Notes under the pieces: generated by a model
What the model was told of the DNA's origin: nothing
Seen by the model: the letters and a program-made list of their open reading frames with translations, nothing else
Database searches by the model: none
Shown: positions 26,684 to 36,663 of the stretch, one piece after another
Position numbering within the stretch: position 1 is the stretch's first letter
Layout: every line of letters starts with the position of its first letter
Translations under genes and position numbers: made by a program
Assembly (NCBI RefSeq): GCF_002091635.1
Contig: NZ_BDAC01000013.1
Location: 1 to 64,000 of the forward strand
Direction: 5' to 3'
Source of the DNA: Pseudomonas indica NBRC 103045
Lineage (GTDB): Bacteria > Pseudomonadota > Gammaproteobacteria > Pseudomonadales > Pseudomonadaceae
DNA length: 64,000 nucleotides

Positions 26684-27469
26684 TTAGCGAGCCATCGCCG
26701 CACGCGGGGCAACCGCCTTATCGTCATTGGAAATGGTCACTTCGACCCGGCGATTCATGGCGCGACCGGCCGACGTATCGTTGCCGGCGACCGGATACTC
26801 CTCACCATAACCTTGCGCGACGATGCGCTCCGGCGTGACCCCCATCTTGACCAGCGCCATGCGCACCGCGTTGGCGCGACGCTCCGACAGGCCCAGGTTG
26901 TAGGTATCCGAGCCGGTGCTGTCGGTATAACCCTCGACGATCACCTTGCGCTCCGGATTCTGCTGGAGGAACTCCGCCAGGGTCTGCACGTTGCGCATCC
27001 CGCCGGGCTTGAGTTCGGCGCGGTCGAGATCGAACAGCACGTCGCCGAAGGTCACCAGCGTACCGCGCTCGGTCTGCTTGGCCTGGAGCTGCTCCTGCAG
27101 CTTGCGGATCTGCTCGTCGCGGGCCTGCAGGCGCGCTTCGGCACGCTTGGCCGAGGCGTCCTGCAGTTCGCTTTCGGCGCTGCGCAGTTCGACGGTCTGC
27201 TTGGCCACGTCGACGCTGCGGTTGGCCAGGTAGGCCAACTGATCGACGTATTCCTCGTCCTGGTCGTCCATGTAGGCCTTGTCGGCCTGGTCGAGCATTT
27301 CCTTGGCTTTCTTGGTCTCCAGCGCGGCCAGTTGGTTGGCGCGGGGATCGGTCTGCAGCGTGGCATAGTTGCTGCGGGCCTGCTCCAGGGTCTGGTTGGG
27401 TTGGCTGGCGCAGGCGGCGAGGCCCACGCACAGCGCCAGGAGAGTCGGGAATCTCAGGTTGCTAGGCAT
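26684..27469 (-). CDS. lptF: OmpA-family outer membrane lipoprotein (LptF, lipotoxin F-like)
   Basis: This gene encodes 261 aa. The signal peptide ends in the lipobox GLAA with Cys20. Residues about 30-130 are a helical, probably coiled-coil region. The C-terminal OmpA-like domain binds peptidoglycan: TLVTFGDVLFDLDRAELKPG, then VIVEGYTDSTGSDTYNLGLS and AMNRRVEVTI. The arrangement next to a DUF4398 lipoprotein matches P. aeruginosa lipotoxin F, which is not the LptF of LPS transport. It probably anchors the outer membrane to the wall. AAGGAT precedes ATG 27469. Confidence 0.9.
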   Translation of the reverse strand: MPSNLRFPTLLALCVGLAACASQPNQTLEQARSNYATLQTDPRANQLAALETKKAKEMLDQADKAYMDDQDEEYVDQLAYLANRSVDVAKQTVELRSAESELQDASAKRAEARLQARDEQIRKLQEQLQAKQTERGTLVTFGDVLFDLDRAELKPGGMRNVQTLAEFLQQNPERKVIVEGYTDSTGSDTYNLGLSERRANAVRMALVKMGVTPERIVAQGYGEEYPVAGNDTSAGRAMNRRVEVTISNDDKAVAPRAAMAR

Positions 27470-27513
27470 GGCAATTATCCTTTTCGTTGGCGAAGTCGGA
27501 AGGGACGGCGCGC

Positions 27514-27909
27514 TCACTGGGCGTTCCGCAGACTTTCCTCACGCAGCTCCTGTACACCTTGCTGCGCATCCTCAACGGCCTTGCGGGCCTTGGCGGCCAG
27601 AGCCTTTCGCTCGGCTACCCGGGCGTCCCATTCGGCCTGCTCGGCGAGCTTTTTGGCCTTCTCGTAGTCCTTGTCGTGCAGGGCGAATTCGGCCTGCTTG
27701 AGCTTGTCCTGGGCGGACTTCATCTCCACGGCGGCGTATTGGGTGCCGCCGGCACTCTCGGCGTCCCGGACCACGGATTCGGTCACGGCGAATTGCTCGG
27801 TCGGTGGGTTCCCGGCACAGCCGGCCAGCAGAAGGCTGCCACCCAGCAACAGGCTGGCGAGCTTCAGGTTCCGGCACGCGGCGGGCGAAAAAGAAGCGCT
27901 GGATTTCAT
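27514..27909 (-). CDS. DUF4398-type lipoprotein, partner of lptF
   Basis: This gene encodes 131 aa. The signal peptide ends in lipobox LLAG-Cys at about residue 31. The mature part is one long Ala/Lys/Glu-rich helix (AAVEMKSAQDKLKQAEFALH and on), a likely coiled coil of the DUF4398 type. It lies upstream of lptF on the same strand with a 44-base gap, and both look like one envelope operon. GGAGGTG precedes the start. Its function is not established. Confidence 0.85.
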   Translation of the reverse strand: MKSSASFSPAACRNLKLASLLLGGSLLLAGCAGNPPTEQFAVTESVVRDAESAGGTQYAAVEMKSAQDKLKQAEFALHDKDYEKAKKLAEQAEWDARVAERKALAAKARKAVEDAQQGVQELREESLRNAQ

Positions 27910-28104
27910 GGATTCACCTCCAGTGAGTCAGTTCGTTGGAACTTCATCTCTCCATCGAAAGGCTGTTTTCTCGATGCGATCGGCGAAGCAGCAGGACCGG
28001 TCGCCTATTTTTGTGACCGGTGAAAAAAACAGATCGTTCAGTCAGAAAATTTAGCGAGCCGCTCTGGAACGCGGGCTGCCGCTTCGCTGGCGGGCAGGTG
28101 GCGA

Positions 28105-28131
28105 GCCCCGTCCGGCACGGGCGGACGGGGC
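28105..28131. terminator. GC-rich hairpin after the 28149 gene
   Basis: GCCCCGTCCG (28105-28114), a seven-base loop, and CGGACGGGGC (28122-28131), 18 bases past the stop of the minus-strand gene. There is no T-run. Confidence 0.45.
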
Positions 28132-28148
28132 GGAAGGCAGGGAGGCGG

Positions 28149-28493
28149 TCAGTGATTGGCGCTGTCGTGCTGCTGGCTCAGCTCGTGCAGGTACTTGCGG
28201 GACAACGCCAGGAAACGGGGCGTCGGGCCGATGTCTTCGTAGAGCGGGTCGCCCTGCTCGTCGACGGCCACCACCTGGGTGCCCTTGACGTAGGGAAGGC
28301 TGGTTTCCAGCTCTTCCAGGGCCGCGCATACCAGCTCGCCGAGCAGTTCTTCGACGTTGCGCTTGGGGTACATCTCGGCCAGGGCCGCCAGGCGGGCGGC
28401 CGCCTCGAGGTCGAGGTGGATCTGATAGCGGCTGCGCGTCAGACGGCCCTTGGCGTTCTGCTCCCAATGGCGGACAAGCTCGCGAATCTTCAT
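28149..28493 (-). CDS. Conserved hypothetical protein (annotated pilin assembly in some relatives)
   Basis: This is a 114 aa soluble protein. The N-terminal MKIRELVRHWEQNAKGRLTR, then RYQIHLDLEAAARLAALAEM and YPKRNVEELLGELVCAALEE, suggest a ribbon-helix-helix-like or helical arrangement. The C-terminal half contains a conserved-looking GTQVVAVDEQGDPLYEDIGP. I associate it with a Pseudomonas family sometimes called pilin assembly protein, but no pilus gene is near and nothing here supports that name. It is divergent from ppc. Confidence 0.72.
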   Translation of the reverse strand: MKIRELVRHWEQNAKGRLTRSRYQIHLDLEAAARLAALAEMYPKRNVEELLGELVCAALEELETSLPYVKGTQVVAVDEQGDPLYEDIGPTPRFLALSRKYLHELSQQHDSANH

Positions 28494-28723
28494 TGCACAC
28501 CTTCCTTTTTCCCGCCGGGGCGGGTTGCCGATCAGTGTTCAGGCGTCTGGCTGGCCCGCGGGCCGGATCAGGGCCTACTGTTAAGCCTAGCGCGCTCTAT
28601 CCCGCGCATTGGCTCATGAGTCGCGCTCTTGTAAGCCTGTGGCGCTCTGGGCACTCTTGAGTCTGACTCTGCGTTTCTGCGCTTGTTCGCAAGCGCCCAA
28701 CGGTTCAACCGAAGGAGAACGGC

Positions 28724-31351
28724 ATGGCGGAAATCGACGCGCGTCTGCGCGAGGACGTGCACCAGCTCGGCGAATTGCTCGGTAGCTGTATCCGCGACCA
28801 GCGTGGCGCGGCATTCCTGGACAAGATCGAACGTATCCGCAAGGGCGCCAAGGCGGCCCGCCGGGGGTCGGCGGAGGGCGCCCGGCAGCTCACCGCGACC
28901 CTGGACGGGCTCGGCGAAGACGAACTGCTACCGGTGGCGCGGGCCTTCAACCAGTTCCTCAACCTGGCCAACATCGCTGAGCAGTACCACCGCATCCGCC
29001 GGCGGCGGCCGGACGAGCCGGTGCTGTTCGAGGCGCGTGTCCTTCCCGAACTGCTGGCGCGCCTGAAGGCCGATGGGCACGGTGCCGACAGCCTGGCCCG
29101 GCAGATCGGCCGCCTGGATATCGAACTGGTGCTGACGGCCCACCCGACCGAGGTGGCGCGGCGCACCCTGATCCAGAAATACGACGCCATCGCCGACCAA
29201 CTCGCCGCCCAGGATCACAACGACCTGCTCCCCGGCGAACGCGAACGGGTCCGCGAGCGCCTGCAACGCCTGATCGCCGAGGCCTGGCACACCGAGGAAA
29301 TCCGCCGGGTGCGGCCAACCCCGGTCGACGAAGCCAAATGGGGCTTCGCCGTGATCGAGCATTCGCTGTGGTGCGCCGTGCCCAACTTCCTGCGGGGCGT
29401 CGACAGTGCCCTGCATGCCGCCACCGGCCTGCATCTCCCGCTCGACGCCGCGCCGGTGCGCTTCGCCTCCTGGATGGGCGGCGACCGCGACGGCAACCCC
29501 AACGTCACCGCTGCGGTCACCCGCGAAGTGCTGCTGCTGGCGCGCTGGATGGCGGCCGATCTCTATCTTCGCGACGTCGACCAATTGGCCGCCGAGCTGT
29601 CCATGCAGGAAGCCAGCCCGGCGCTGCGTGCCCAGGCGGGAGACAGCCCGGAACCCTACCGGACCGTGCTCAAGCGTCTCCGCGAGCGATTGCGCGCAAC
29701 CCGCGCCTGGGCCGAAGCGGCCCTGCATGGAGAACTGGCGCCGCCGTCCGCGGTGTTGCAGGACAACCGCGAACTGCGCGAACCGCTGGAGCTGTGCTTC
29801 CAGTCGCTGCACGACTGCGGCATGGGGGTGATTGCCAACGGTCCGCTGCTCGACTGCCTGCGCCGGGTCGCCACCTTCGGGCTGTTCCTGGTACGCCTGG
29901 ATATCCGCCAGGACGCCGCTCGCCACGCCGCGGCGCTCAGCGAGATCACCGACTACCTCGGTCTCGGCCGTTATGCCGACTGGTCGGAAGACGACCGCAT
30001 CGCTTTCCTTCTGCGCGAACTGGATAATCGCCGACCGCTGTTGCCGGCGGATTTCCGGGCCTCGGCAGAAACCGCCGAAGTGCTGGCGACTTGCCGCGAA
30101 GTGGCCGCCGCCCCGGCCGCTTCCCTGGGGTCCTACGTGATTTCCATGGCCGGGTCGCCCTCCGATGTGCTGGCGGTGCAATTGCTGCTCAAGGAAGCGG
30201 GACTGCGCCGGCCGATGCGGGTGGTGCCGCTGTTCGAAACCCTGGCGGACCTGGACAACGCCGGCCCGGCCATCGACCGGCTGCTCGGCCTGCCCGGCTA
30301 CCGGGCGCGTCTGCATGGCCCGCAGGAGGTGATGATCGGCTATTCCGACTCCGCCAAGGATGCCGGTACCACGGCGGCGGCCTGGGCCCAGTATCGTGCC
30401 CAGGAGACGCTGGTGGACATCTGCCGCCGGCACGACGTCGAATTGCTGCTGTTCCACGGTCGCGGCGGCACCGTGGGACGCGGCGGCGGCCCCGCTCATG
30501 CGGCGATCCTGTCGCAGCCGCCGGGTTCGGTGGCTGGGCGTTTCCGCACCACCGAGCAGGGCGAGATGATCCGCTTCAAGTTCGGCCTGCCGGACATCGC
30601 CGAACAGAACCTCAACCTCTACCTGGCCGCCGTGCTGGAAGCCACCCTGCTGCCGCCGCCGGCTCCCGAGCCGGCCTGGCGCGACCTGATGGACCGGCTC
30701 GCCGCCGAAGGCGTGGCGGCGTACCGGGCGGTGGTCCGCGAGCATCCGCAGTTCGTTCCGTACTTCCGCCAGGCCACGCCGGAGCAGGAACTCGGCCGCT
30801 TGCCGCTGGGCAGCCGGCCGGCCAAGCGCCGCGAAGGGGGCGTGGAGAGCCTGCGGGCGATTCCCTGGATTTTCGCCTGGACCCAGACCCGCCTGATGCT
30901 GCCGGCCTGGCTGGGCTGGGAAACCGCGCTGAACAACGCCATCGAGCGCGGGGAGGGCGAGCGCCTGGAGCAGATGCGCGAGCAGTGGCCGTTCTTTCGC
31001 ACCCGCATCGACATGCTGGAAATGGTCCTGGCCAAGGCCGACGGAGCCATCGCCCGGCTCTACGACGAGCGACTGGTAGATGCCGGACTGCGACCGCTGG
31101 GGGATCACCTGCGCGACCTATTGTCGCAGGCGATACGCGCCGTGCTGAAACTGACCTGCCAGTCCCGGCTGCTCAGCCACAGCCCCGAGACCCTCGAGTC
31201 GATCACCGTCCGGGACACTTACCTGGACCCGCTGCACCTGCTCCAGGCCGAGCTTCTGGCCCGTTCCAGACAGCGCGAGAACGAGGCCGGCGGCGCCCTG
31301 GAACAGGCGCTGCTGGTGAGTGTGGCGGGCATCGCGGCGGGCTTGCGCAAT

Positions 31352-31360
<9 letters not shown>
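28724..31360 (+). CDS. ppc: Phosphoenolpyruvate carboxylase
   Basis: PEP carboxylase makes oxaloacetate from PEP and bicarbonate to refill the TCA cycle. The protein is 878 aa, the expected size. The catalytic histidine is in [14 protein letters not shown] at about residue 140. [35 protein letters not shown] and [20 protein letters not shown] cover the active site, and the C terminus ends in NTG as typical. AAGGAGAAC precedes the ATG. The gene is alone and ends in a terminator that contains its stop codon. Confidence 0.97.
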
Positions 31361-32197
<837 letters not shown>

Positions 32198-32215
32198 TCG
32201 CTCCCGTGTTGCACC

Positions 32216-32245
32216 GAACGGCCCGCTTGCGGGCCGTTCGTCTTT
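32216..32245 (+). terminator. Terminator after adk
   Basis: GAACGGCCCGC (32216-32226), loop TT, GCGGGCCGTTC (32229-32239), then GTCTTT. It starts 18 bases after the adk stop. Confidence 0.8.
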
Positions 32246-32320
32246 CCGGAGGTCGCCGAGCGATGCTCCGGCGAGGGTATAATGCCCGCCCTTTTTTTTC
32301 ACCCGTCCCGGATTGTTTCG

Positions 32321-32998
32321 ATGACCACTCTGCTGGCCCTGGATACCTCCACCGAAGCCTGCTCCGTCGCCCTCCTGCAGGGCGGGCGGGCGCTCAGTCA
32401 TTACGAGGTGATCCCGCGCCTGCATGCCCAGCGCCTGCTGCCGATGGTGCAGGCGCTGCTGGCGGAGGCGGGCGTTGCGCTTTCGGCGGTCGATGCCATC
32501 GCCTTCGGTCGCGGTCCCGGCGCCTTCACCGGCGTGCGCATCGCCATCGGCGTGGTCCAGGGGCTGGCGTTCGCCCTCGAACGTCCGGTCCTGCCGGTAT
32601 CCGACCTGGCGATCCTGGCCCAGCGCGCCCACCGCGAGCACGGCGTCGCGCAGGTGGCTGCCGCCATCGACGCGCGAATGGACGAGGTCTACTGGGGTTG
32701 CTACCGGTTGCAGGACGGCGAGATGCGCCTGGCCGGCGTCGAGGCGGTGCTGCCGCCCGAGCAGGTCGCACTGCCGCGCGATGCCTCCGGCGAATGGTTC
32801 GGCGCCGGCACCGGCTGGGGCTATGGGCCGCGCCTGCCGGTCGTGCCCACGGCGCAGGATGCCGGACTGCTGCCCCATGCCGAAGACCTGCTGACCCTGG
32901 CCCGCTTCGCCTGGTCTCGGGGCGAAGGCGTGCCAGCCGAACAGGCACAGCCGGTCTACCTGCGCGATAAGGTCGCCACCCCTAAGGGTGCATCCTGA
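32321..32998 (+). CDS. tsaB: tRNA threonylcarbamoyladenosine biosynthesis protein TsaB
   Basis: TsaB is the 225 aa scaffold partner of TsaD in making t6A37 on tRNA. The ASKHA N-terminal phosphate loop ALDTSTEACSVAL and GRGPGAFTGVRIAIGVVQGL are diagnostic. The C-terminal domain is shorter than in TsaD, as expected for TsaB. TATAAT at 32278-32283 is a likely -10 box. A longer in-frame start at 32282 overlaps that box and is unlikely. Confidence 0.95.
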   Translation: MTTLLALDTSTEACSVALLQGGRALSHYEVIPRLHAQRLLPMVQALLAEAGVALSAVDAIAFGRGPGAFTGVRIAIGVVQGLAFALERPVLPVSDLAILAQRAHREHGVAQVAAAIDARMDEVYWGCYRLQDGEMRLAGVEAVLPPEQVALPRDASGEWFGAGTGWGYGPRLPVVPTAQDAGLLPHAEDLLTLARFAWSRGEGVPAEQAQPVYLRDKVATPKGAS

Positions 32999-33151
32999 AC
33001 TTTCATGGCTCGCTCGAACCCTTGCCTGGGCGCCCGGTCAAGTATTGGGAGCCTGCCATTCATCCTGTCGAGCTGGGGGAGCCCGATCATGCGATTGCCA
33101 AGCCGCGTAGCTACCGCTAAATTTGCCTGCACTCACGCCGGGCAGTACTAG

Positions 33152-33493
33152 ATGCGTATCGACGGTTTCACTTCCTCCTATCCGCTGGACCGCAGCCCCC
33201 GACCGGGCAGCGCGGTAACGCCTTATCGCGAAAGCCAGCGCGAGATCGAGGAGCGCCGCGAGCAACCGACGCCCACCTCCGCCAGCCAGGGTTTCGAACA
33301 GACGCCCCAACTGCGCCGCGTGCAGCCCGGCTCCGCCAGCGGGGAGAGCCTGCCGGTCCCGGTCAATGAGCCGACCGACCGCAGTGCGATGACCAGCCGT
33401 GCCGCCCAGGCCCTGGCCAGCTACAGCACCACTGCCAGTTTCGCCAGCGACGTGGACGCGCCGGAAGTCCTCGGCCTCGATCTGTACGCCTAG
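33152..33493 (+). CDS. Small disordered hypothetical protein
   Basis: This is a 113 aa protein rich in Ser, Pro, Arg, Gln and Glu with no hydrophobic segment. The middle (about 20-75) looks disordered, while the C-terminal AAQALASYSTTASFASDVDA may form a helix. It ends in LGLDLYA. I recognise no domain. The stop codon overlaps the GTG start of the DUF72 gene (TAGTG), and codon use looks like that of neighbours, so I take it as real. Confidence 0.65.
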   Translation: MRIDGFTSSYPLDRSPRPGSAVTPYRESQREIEERREQPTPTSASQGFEQTPQLRRVQPGSASGESLPVPVNEPTDRSAMTSRAAQALASYSTTASFASDVDAPEVLGLDLYA

Positions 33494-34362
33494 TGAGTTC
33501 GGCGCGACTTCCCTATTTCCTCGGTTGTCCCTCCTGGAGCGAGCCGGCCTGGCGCGGTGGTCTCTATCCCGCCGATGCCCGCACCGGCGATTTCCTGTCC
33601 CTGTATTCCCAGGTCTTCAATGCCGTCGAGGGCAACACCACCTTTTATGCCCAGCCTTCCGTGGAGACCGTACGTCGCTGGGTCGAGCTGATGCCGGCGG
33701 ACTTCCGCTTCTGCGCCAAGCTGCCGCGTGACGTCAGCCATGCCGACGACCTGCGCGATCAACTGGCCATGGCCGTCGACTTTCGCGCCTTGCTCCGTCC
33801 GCTGGGGGAACGGGTGACTCCGTTCTGGCTGCAATTGCCGGCAGTCTTCGGCCCGTCCCGTTTGTTCGAACTGCACGCGTTCATCGAGGCCTTCGATGCG
33901 CCGCTCGCGGTCGAGGTACGCCATCTGGCGTTCTTCGCCAAAGGCGAGGAGGAGCGGGCCCTCAACCGTCTGCTGCGCGACCGGGGCGTCGAGCGACTCT
34001 GTCTCGATTCGCGGGCGCTGTTCAGTTGCGCATCGGAAGAACTGGCGGTGCTCCATGCCAAGGCGAAGAAGCCGCGTGTGCCGCCACGCCCGGCGGCCTT
34101 CACGACGTTTCCCCAGTTGCGTTTCATCGGCCATCCGGAGTTGGAGGCCAATGACCCGTTCATGGCGCCCTGGCTGGACAAGGTGGCCGGTTGGATCGAG
34201 GACGGGCTGACGCCCTACGTGTTCCTGCACACGCCGGATAACCATTGCGCGCCGGAGTTGGCTCGTCGTTTCCATGCCCGCCTGAGGGAACGCCTGCCCG
34301 GCCTGCCGGCGTTGTCCGAGGCGAAGCGGGAAGACGAAGTGGAGCAGCTCGGGCTGCTGTAA
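33493..34362 (+). CDS. DUF72 (YecE-like) family protein
   Basis: This is a 289 aa TIM-barrel protein. FLGCPSWSEPAWRGGLYP near the start, FNAVEGNTTFYAQPSVETVR and FRFCAKLPRDVSH are the DUF72 pattern. DAPLAVEVRHLAFF and FLHTPDNHCAPELARRFHA follow. YecE proteins have no proven activity. The GTG start overlaps the preceding stop codon. Confidence 0.88.
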   Translation: MSSARLPYFLGCPSWSEPAWRGGLYPADARTGDFLSLYSQVFNAVEGNTTFYAQPSVETVRRWVELMPADFRFCAKLPRDVSHADDLRDQLAMAVDFRALLRPLGERVTPFWLQLPAVFGPSRLFELHAFIEAFDAPLAVEVRHLAFFAKGEEERALNRLLRDRGVERLCLDSRALFSCASEELAVLHAKAKKPRVPPRPAAFTTFPQLRFIGHPELEANDPFMAPWLDKVAGWIEDGLTPYVFLHTPDNHCAPELARRFHARLRERLPGLPALSEAKREDEVEQLGLL

Positions 34363-34398
34363 CCGAACCCCCGCCGCCGGGGCGTTGCCCAAGCAGGC

Positions 34399-35091
34399 AT
34401 GAACGCCGGACGTTTCCTTCTTCTTGTCGTGCTCCTGCTCGGAGCGGCCGCTGTGGCCGTCTGGCGCGGCTGGGTCGACCTGCCGCCGCGCTGGAACCCT
34501 TGGGCGCCGCTGGATGTGCGCGAGTCGCCCAATCCGCTGACGCCGTTCAAGCTCTGGCGCTTGCGCGATAACCGTGAACTCTGCGAGCAGGCGCTCGCCA
34601 CTTCCGGGCTGCGTTATGCGGCGGTGCCGGACAGCCTGCCGGCACCGGACTGCCCGATCGAGAACAGCGTCCGCATCCAGCGTGGCGCCGTCGCGTTCAA
34701 CGGCAGCTTCATCGCCACCTGCCCGCTGGCGGTCGCCTATGCACTGTTCGAGCGTCATGGCTTGCAGTCGGCCGCCCAGGAGATCTATGGACAGCCGGTG
34801 GTGCGGATTGAGCACTACGGCAGCTTCGCCTGCCGCAACATCGGACAGAGCAACCGGCGTAGCCAGCACGCCCGGGCCAATGCGCTGGATATCGCCGGTT
34901 TTCGCCTGCGCGACGGACGGCGCATTACCGTGGCGCGGGACTGGAAGGGGAGCGACCGCGACGCCCGCTTCCTGCGCCTGGTGCGCGACGCCGCCTGCCG
35001 CTCGTTCAACACCACGTTGGGGCCGGAGTACAACCGCGCCCACCACGATCATTTCCACCTAGACATGGGCTTGTACCGGATGTGCCGTTAG
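34399..35091 (+). CDS. Extensin-like/M15-type envelope protein
   Basis: This gene encodes 230 aa. An N-terminal membrane anchor ([17 protein letters not shown]) precedes a periplasmic domain of the bacterial extensin-like C family. The D-Ala-D-Ala peptidase-like metal site is visible: [13 protein letters not shown] supplies the Asp and HHDHFHLDM the histidines. A peptidoglycan peptidase role fits the fold but has not been shown for the family to my knowledge. Four or more conserved cysteines suggest disulfides. Confidence 0.85.
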   Translation: MNAGRFLLLVVLLLGAAAVAVWRGWVDLPPRWNPWAPLDVRESPNPLTPFKLWRLRDNRELCEQALATSGLRYAAVPDSLPAPDCPIENSVRIQRGAVAFNGSFIATCPLAVAYALFERHGLQSAAQEIYGQPVVRIEHYGSFACRNIGQSNRRSQHARANALDIAGFRLRDGRRITVARDWKGSDRDARFLRLVRDAACRSFNTTLGPEYNRAHHDHFHLDMGLYRMCR

Positions 35092-35147
35092 CCGGTGCCT
35101 CTGGCAGAATGCCGCCCTCGTCCAATGTCCGCACCGGATCATCCAGC

Positions 35148-35927
35148 ATGAGTGAAGCGTCGCAGCCAACCCGCATTCGTATCGAACCGCTGGAGCCTGC
35201 CCTGGCCGAGCGGGCGCAGGACTGGGCCCGGCGCCTCGGTTTGCCACTCGAAGGCGAGGCGGATTTCGCGCTCCAGTTGGGAGAGCAGGGATTGCAACTG
35301 GTCGACCTGGGGCCGCAGGCGCCAGGGCCGGTGCGGGTGGATTTTGTCGAAGGAGCGGCGGCCCACCGGCGTCTCTATGGCGGCGGTAGCGGGCAGATGA
35401 TCGCCAAGGCCGTGGGGGTTCAGTCAGGCGTGCGTCCAGTGGTACTCGATGCGACGGCCGGGCTGGGGCGCGATGCCTTCGTGCTGGCGACACTGGGCTG
35501 CGAGATGACGCTGATCGAGCGCCAGCCGCTGATCGCCGCGCTGCTGGAGGATGGCCTCGCCCGGGCGCGGAGCGATCTGGAGGTCGGTCTCATCGCGGCG
35601 CGGATGCGTCTGCTCGTTGGCGATGCCATCGCACTGATGAACGCCTGGGGCGGCGAGCCGCCCCAGGTGATCTACCTGGACCCGATGTTTCCGCACCGCG
35701 ACAAGAGCGCCCTGGTGAAAAAGGAAATGCGCCTGTTCCGCCCGCTGGTTGGCAACGACCTGGACGCGCCGGCCCTGCTGGAAGCCGCCCTGGTCCTGGC
35801 CAGCCACCGGGTGGTGGTCAAGCGGCCGCGCAAGGCGCCGATCATCGACGGGCCGAAGCCCGGTTATGCCCTGGAAGGGAAGTCCAGTCGTTACGACATC
35901 TACCCGCTGAAGAAGCTGTCTGTCTGA
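35148..35927 (+). CDS. rsmJ: 16S rRNA (guanine-1516-N2)-methyltransferase RsmJ
   Basis: RsmJ is a 259 aa SAM-dependent methyltransferase that modifies G1516 of 16S rRNA. The SAM-binding region is [20 protein letters not shown] and the catalytic-type motif is [20 protein letters not shown]. The start ATG 35148 begins [15 protein letters not shown]; the upstream frame is open but lacks a signal. It is convergent with mexL, with a six-base gap. Confidence 0.93.
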   Translation: MSEASQPTRIRIEPLEPALAERAQDWARRLGLPLEGEADFALQLGEQGLQLVDLGPQAPGPVRVDFVEGAAAHRRLYGGGSGQMIAKAVGVQSGVRPVVLDATAGLGRDAFVLATLGCEMTLIERQPLIAALLEDGLARARSDLEVGLIAARMRLLVGDAIALMNAWGGEPPQVIYLDPMFPHRDKSALVKKEMRLFRPLVGNDLDAPALLEAALVLASHRVVVKRPRKAPIIDGPKPGYALEGKSSRYDIYPLKKLSV

Positions 35928-35933
35928 GCGCGC

Positions 35934-36569
35934 TCAGGGCTTGTAGGCGCGCATGAACATCGCCACCACGTCCTGAACGTGACGCTCGGCTTCTTCGCCC
36001 TCCTGCGGGCCGCAACAACCGATCAGTAGCCGGAAGTTGGCGCTGCCCTTGATCAGGCTGAAGAAGTGGTCGGCGGCGCGGTGCGGCTCCTCCACGCGCA
36101 ACTTGCCGGCGGCGTCGGCGCGTCGCAGCAGATTTTCCATTCCATCCAGCACCTGCTGCGGGCCGGCGGCGAAGAACATTTGCGACAGCTTGGGGTTCAA
36201 CGTGGCCTGGTTGACCATGACCCGGTGCAGCTCGACGGACTCGCAACTGTTGATCAGTGCGTGGAAACCGCGACCGATGTTCAGCAGCACCGTCTCGATC
36301 GGTATGTCGTCCGGCAGCTCGAACAGCAGTTCGGGCAATTGCTCCACGCACTTGGCCTTCACCGCTGCGGAGAACAGCGTCTCCTTGTCGGTGAAGTGGC
36401 TGTACACCGTCAGCTTCGACACGCCTGCCTCGGCGGCGATGGCGTCCATGCTGCTGCCGTCGTAGCCGTAACGAAGGAAAAGAGTCTTTGCCGCCTCGAG
36501 GATGGCCTTGCGCTTGGCCGGGTCCTTGGGGCGGCCCGGGCCGCTGGGTGGTAACAGATTGTTAGACAT
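35934..36569 (-). CDS. mexL: TetR-family repressor MexL
   Basis: This is a 211 aa TetR protein. The HTH region lies at about 18-65: RKAILEAAKTLFLRYGYDG, then SMDAIAAEAGVSKLTVYSHF. It is divergent from mexJ, and size and position match P. aeruginosa MexL, which represses mexJK and itself from the shared intergenic region. The inverted repeats at 36582-36627 are candidate operators. Confidence 0.9.
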   Translation of the reverse strand: MSNNLLPPSGPGRPKDPAKRKAILEAAKTLFLRYGYDGSSMDAIAAEAGVSKLTVYSHFTDKETLFSAAVKAKCVEQLPELLFELPDDIPIETVLLNIGRGFHALINSCESVELHRVMVNQATLNPKLSQMFFAAGPQQVLDGMENLLRRADAAGKLRVEEPHRAADHFFSLIKGSANFRLLIGCCGPQEGEEAERHVQDVVAMFMRAYKP

Positions 36570-36581
36570 TCCGCTCTTTTA

Positions 36582-36627
36582 ATACTGGACTGGTGAGTTT
36601 GCTATTTTTACTATACCCGGCAGTATA
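36582..36627. promoter_or_regulatory. Candidate MexL operator region between mexL and mexJ
   Basis: ATACTG at 36582-36587 is mirrored by CAGTAT at 36621-36626. Inside the right half, TATAC (36612-36616) and GTATA (36623-36627) form a tighter dyad with six bases between. The AT-rich stretch also has TTGCTA (36599) and TATAAA (36624) boxes pointing to mexJ, so a bound repressor would block the promoter. Confidence 0.5.
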
Positions 36628-36663
36628 AATATTCCAACCGCTCTGTGCGAAAGGTCATCTCCC

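Noticed and set aside
27940-28060. AlgU-type promoter ahead of the lptF operon
   Set aside because: GAACTT occurs only on the plus strand near 27951, the wrong direction for lptF, and no good -35/-10 pair was seen on the minus strand.
28928-31108. 726-codon open frame on the minus strand
   Set aside because: It is antisense to ppc, and no ribosome site or domain is seen.
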